Below are positions 4,735 through 6,536 of a stretch of DNA of 6,536 bases, one piece after another. The notes under the pieces were generated by a model. It was not told the origin of the DNA and did not search any database. It saw only the letters and a list, made by a program, of their open reading frames with translations. Within the stretch, counting starts at the first letter, position 1, and every line of letters begins with the position of its first letter. The stretch is from Spirochaetota bacterium (GTDB lineage: Bacteria; Spirochaetota; UBA12135; COTS27), in contig JAUXHF010000114.1 of assembly GCA_030621685.1 (NCBI GenBank), positions 1-6,536 of the forward strand. Reading direction: 5' to 3'. The translations under genes and the position numbers were made by a program.

Positions 4735-5607
4735 TTAGGAATAAAGAATATCTTCAAGTTTTTTGTTCGTACCTTGAATATCCTTATTGAATTCATCCAA
4801 AGAAAAAGCAGCCTTTTTTATCTTGGGAGTAAATGTTTCAGCTGCAAGCTCAGCAAGTATTCTATCATACTCTTTACGGTCGATAGGCTTCCATTTCACA
4901 ATATCTCCGGGCTTGAAGAAGACCATGAACTCTTGCAAATAGCTTACTTTCTGCTGCGGGTCAAAAATGGGCATAGGCGTTATACCAAAAAGCTGATAGC
5001 CGCCAGCGCCACGCACCGAGTAGATACAAGAAAAGCAACCTCCATAGCCAACGCTTAGTTTGGGAGTGTCTGTGCGCGGGCGCAGATATTTGGGAACTTG
5101 AATTTGCTTTGAACGCTCAACCATCTGATAGAGAAAGGGCAGACCAGAAACAAAACCAACCATGGATACAAACCACGGCGACCCTGAATGAGCTTCAATG
5201 AATTTCTCAACCGAAGGATAGCCATTACTACGGGCTGCAAATTCTAAATCACTGCCCTTAGGATTCTGATGTCTGTCACGGAAACGCAGCAGCGTCTCAT
5301 GCGTCCATGGGTCTTGATAATACACGGGAATCTCTATAATTCTGGTGTTCAGGCTTGCCTCGGCCGTACTGGTTTGCTCTTCAAGTTTTTGGATTTCCAA
5401 GAGCAGGTCTTGAGGCTTAATATCATCTGGGTTAAACTTTATTTGAAACGATGCATTTGCCGGGCATATTTCAGTTACCCCTTTAATCTCTGCGGCTTTC
5501 ACTGCTTTTGTCATGGAAAGACTTATGAAGAAAGCCTCTAAAGACATTTCTTCGCTTACTTCCACGAAGATATGTTCATCACCACCAAAGGTGTATCGTA
5601 ATTTCAT
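4735..5607 (-). CDS. pxpB: AHS1 / PxpB-like carboxyltransferase subunit, long form
   Basis: First half of the AHS1-AHS2 module, partner of the pxpC product. Residues 1-75 form the N-terminal region, and 90-245 hold the conserved core: IPVYYQDPWTHETLLRFRDR (93-112), GSPWFVSMVGFVSGLPFLY (142-160), YLRPRTDTPKLSVGYGG (174-190), then CFSCIYSVRGAGGYQLFGIT (191-210) and PIFDP (213-217). Standard PxpB/KipI proteins are about 220 residues and read roughly GSVGIAGGQTGIYP-x-x-SPGGW at the matching place. This one has 290 residues, with an extra stretch near 100-140, a charged 40-residue tail, and two cysteines (C191, C194) in the core loop. It therefore belongs to a divergent AHS1 group, and oxoprolinase activity should not be assumed. 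A strong AGGAGG lies four bases before ATG 5607. Spacing to accC is 44 bp and to pxpC 33 bp, indicating one operon. Confidence 0.88.
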   Translation of the reverse strand: MKLRYTFGGDEHIFVEVSEEMSLEAFFISLSMTKAVKAAEIKGVTEICPANASFQIKFNPDDIKPQDLLLEIQKLEEQTSTAEASLNTRIIEIPVYYQDPWTHETLLRFRDRHQNPKGSDLEFAARSNGYPSVEKFIEAHSGSPWFVSMVGFVSGLPFLYQMVERSKQIQVPKYLRPRTDTPKLSVGYGGCFSCIYSVRGAGGYQLFGITPMPIFDPQQKVSYLQEFMVFFKPGDIVKWKPIDRKEYDRILAELAAETFTPKIKKAAFSLDEFNKDIQGTNKKLEDILYS

Positions 5608-5651
5608 AGGGCCTCCTAACGGCTTAGTAATCAGTTCTTAGAATGAGTTTT

Positions 5652-6536
5652 TTAATCAATTAATTTCTTCAATTGATTTATATTTTTTTCTAGCCAAGGC
5701 TCAAGCCACTGCGTGTGAACTTTGGCTAGCTGTACTTCTTTGCTTTCGCTTAACAATTGAAAAAGTGCTGCTGTGGTTTTTATGCCTGTAATGGATAGCT
5801 CTGAAAGTGCTCCTTGCAATCTGCGAAGTGCTTGTTCTCGCGAGGCGTCCCATACAATCAGTTTTCCTAAAAGCGAATCGTAAAACGGCGGAACAGCGTA
5901 GCCCGGATACAGGCAGTGATCGAAGCGAACGCCAGGGCCACCGGGAACTTCTAGGCTTTTTATGATACCCGGATAGGGCATAAAGTTTCTACTAGGATCC
6001 TCGGCATTAAGGCGCACTTCAATGGCATGTCCCTTTAGGCTAATATCTTCTTGTTTAAGCGAAAGCGGATTTCCGGCTGCCACGTTAATCATTTCCCGTA
6101 CGAGGTCAAGGCCCGTAACGGCCTCTGTCACCGGATGCTCCACTTGTATCCGAGTATTCATCTCTATAAAATAAAACTCATTGTTTGGCTCATCATAAAG
6201 AAATTCAAGTGTTCCGGCTCCGCTATAGCCTATCGACTTAGAAAAGCTGGCTGCCATCATGCAGAGTTTCTGCCTTGATTCTTCAGAAAGCCTGGGAGCA
6301 GGCGCTTCCTCCCAAATTTTTTGGCGTCTTCGTTGCAAGGAACACTCGCGCTCAAAGCCATGGATAACATGTTCTCCATCGCCGATAATCTGTACTTCTA
6401 TATGCCTAGCATGTTCAAGGTACTTCTCTAGATACAGCCCCTCGTCTCCAAAAGCGCTTTTCGCTTCCATAGCTGCTTGCTGGGCTAATATTTTAAATTC
6501 TTGAGCATGGCGGGCTATTCGAATACCACGACCGCC
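5652..6536 (-). CDS. accC: Biotin carboxylase subunit (AccC type), N-terminal part outside the window
   Basis: ATP-grasp enzyme that carboxylates biotin on a carrier protein using ATP and bicarbonate. The frame is open to the right edge; 294 residues are seen. They begin in the glycine-rich ATP loop (GGRGIRI), so about 160 N-terminal residues are missing by comparison with the roughly 450-residue E. coli AccC. Present: EKYLEHARHIEVQ (38-50), CSLQRRRQK (65-73), EFLYDEPNNEFYFIEMNTR (111-129) with metal ligands E111, E125 and N127, R129, catalytic QVE at 131-133, R175 in AIEVRLNAEDP, and the biotin-carboxylase C domain with VPPFYDSLLGKLI (215-227) and GIKTT (251-255). R71 replaces the histidine (E. 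coli H236) of the QRRHQK motif. Next to AHS1/AHS2 rather than accB or the accAD genes, it likely serves a dedicated carboxylase rather than fatty-acid synthesis. A separate carrier protein is expected upstream. Confidence 0.95.
   Translation of the reverse strand, partial: GGRGIRIARHAQEFKILAQQAAMEAKSAFGDEGLYLEKYLEHARHIEVQIIGDGEHVIHGFERECSLQRRRQKIWEEAPAPRLSEESRQKLCMMAASFSKSIGYSGAGTLEFLYDEPNNEFYFIEMNTRIQVEHPVTEAVTGLDLVREMINVAAGNPLSLKQEDISLKGHAIEVRLNAEDPSRNFMPYPGIIKSLEVPGGPGVRFDHCLYPGYAVPPFYDSLLGKLIVWDASREQALRRLQGALSELSITGIKTTAALFQLLSESKEVQLAKVHTQWLEPWLEKNINQLKKLID

Noticed and set aside
5055..5240. Minus-strand 61-residue frame inside pxpB
   Set aside because: It lies entirely within pxpB in another frame; pxpB has conserved motifs throughout this interval.

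Overview
The window suggests a Gram-negative proteobacterium, probably a gammaproteobacterium, with moderate GC in genes and very AT-rich spacers. The grounds are a periplasmic TctC/Bug solute receptor with a signal peptide, a BioY biotin transporter without adjacent EcfA/T genes, a LysE/RhtB exporter, a DUF805 membrane protein and a Fur-box-like site. The TctC protein resembles, from memory only, those of marine gammaproteobacteria. I cannot name the genus. No RNA gene, insertion sequence, CRISPR array or phage gene is visible. All eight genes that I support lie on the minus strand, so transcription runs from high to low coordinates.

Right part (6536 to about 3685, in reading order): the 3' part of a biotin carboxylase (AccC type, N-terminus outside the window), then pxpB/AHS1 and pxpC/AHS2, the two halves of the carboxyltransferase-like module also found in urea carboxylase and 5-oxoprolinase. 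Gaps are 44 and 33 bp and both downstream genes have good Shine-Dalgarno sequences, so this looks like one operon. A biotin carboxyl carrier protein and a LamB/YcsF (PxpA) gene would be expected just outside the right edge. Together these would make a multi-subunit biotin-dependent carboxylase of unknown substrate.

Middle (3552 to 2557): bioY, a biotin importer that fits functionally next to a biotin enzyme, then a small single-domain cupin. The bioY 3' end carries an imperfect tandem duplication of about 27 bp. A 132-bp AT-rich spacer with two inverted repeats separates pxpC from bioY.

2556 to 2214 is a 343-bp gene-poor stretch. It holds a strong palindrome resembling a Fur box, several smaller inverted repeats, AT palindromes and a putative promoter for the next gene.

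Left part (2213 to 1): a DUF805 membrane protein, a LysE/RhtB exporter that starts at TTG, and a TctC-type substrate-binding protein that lacks only its last few residues at the left edge. The DUF805-lysE junction holds a 15-bp stem that would bury the lysE start codon, a candidate translational-coupling device. tctB and tctA are expected beyond position 1. If the outer parts belong together, the TctCBA importer may bring in the carboxylic acid, or a precursor, handled by the carboxylase; that link is inference.

Most worth a second look: the AccC/AHS1/AHS2/BioY set with an atypically long AHS1 subunit, the lysE start hairpin, the orphan Fur-like site, and the 4-copy KQD codon repeat in pxpC.
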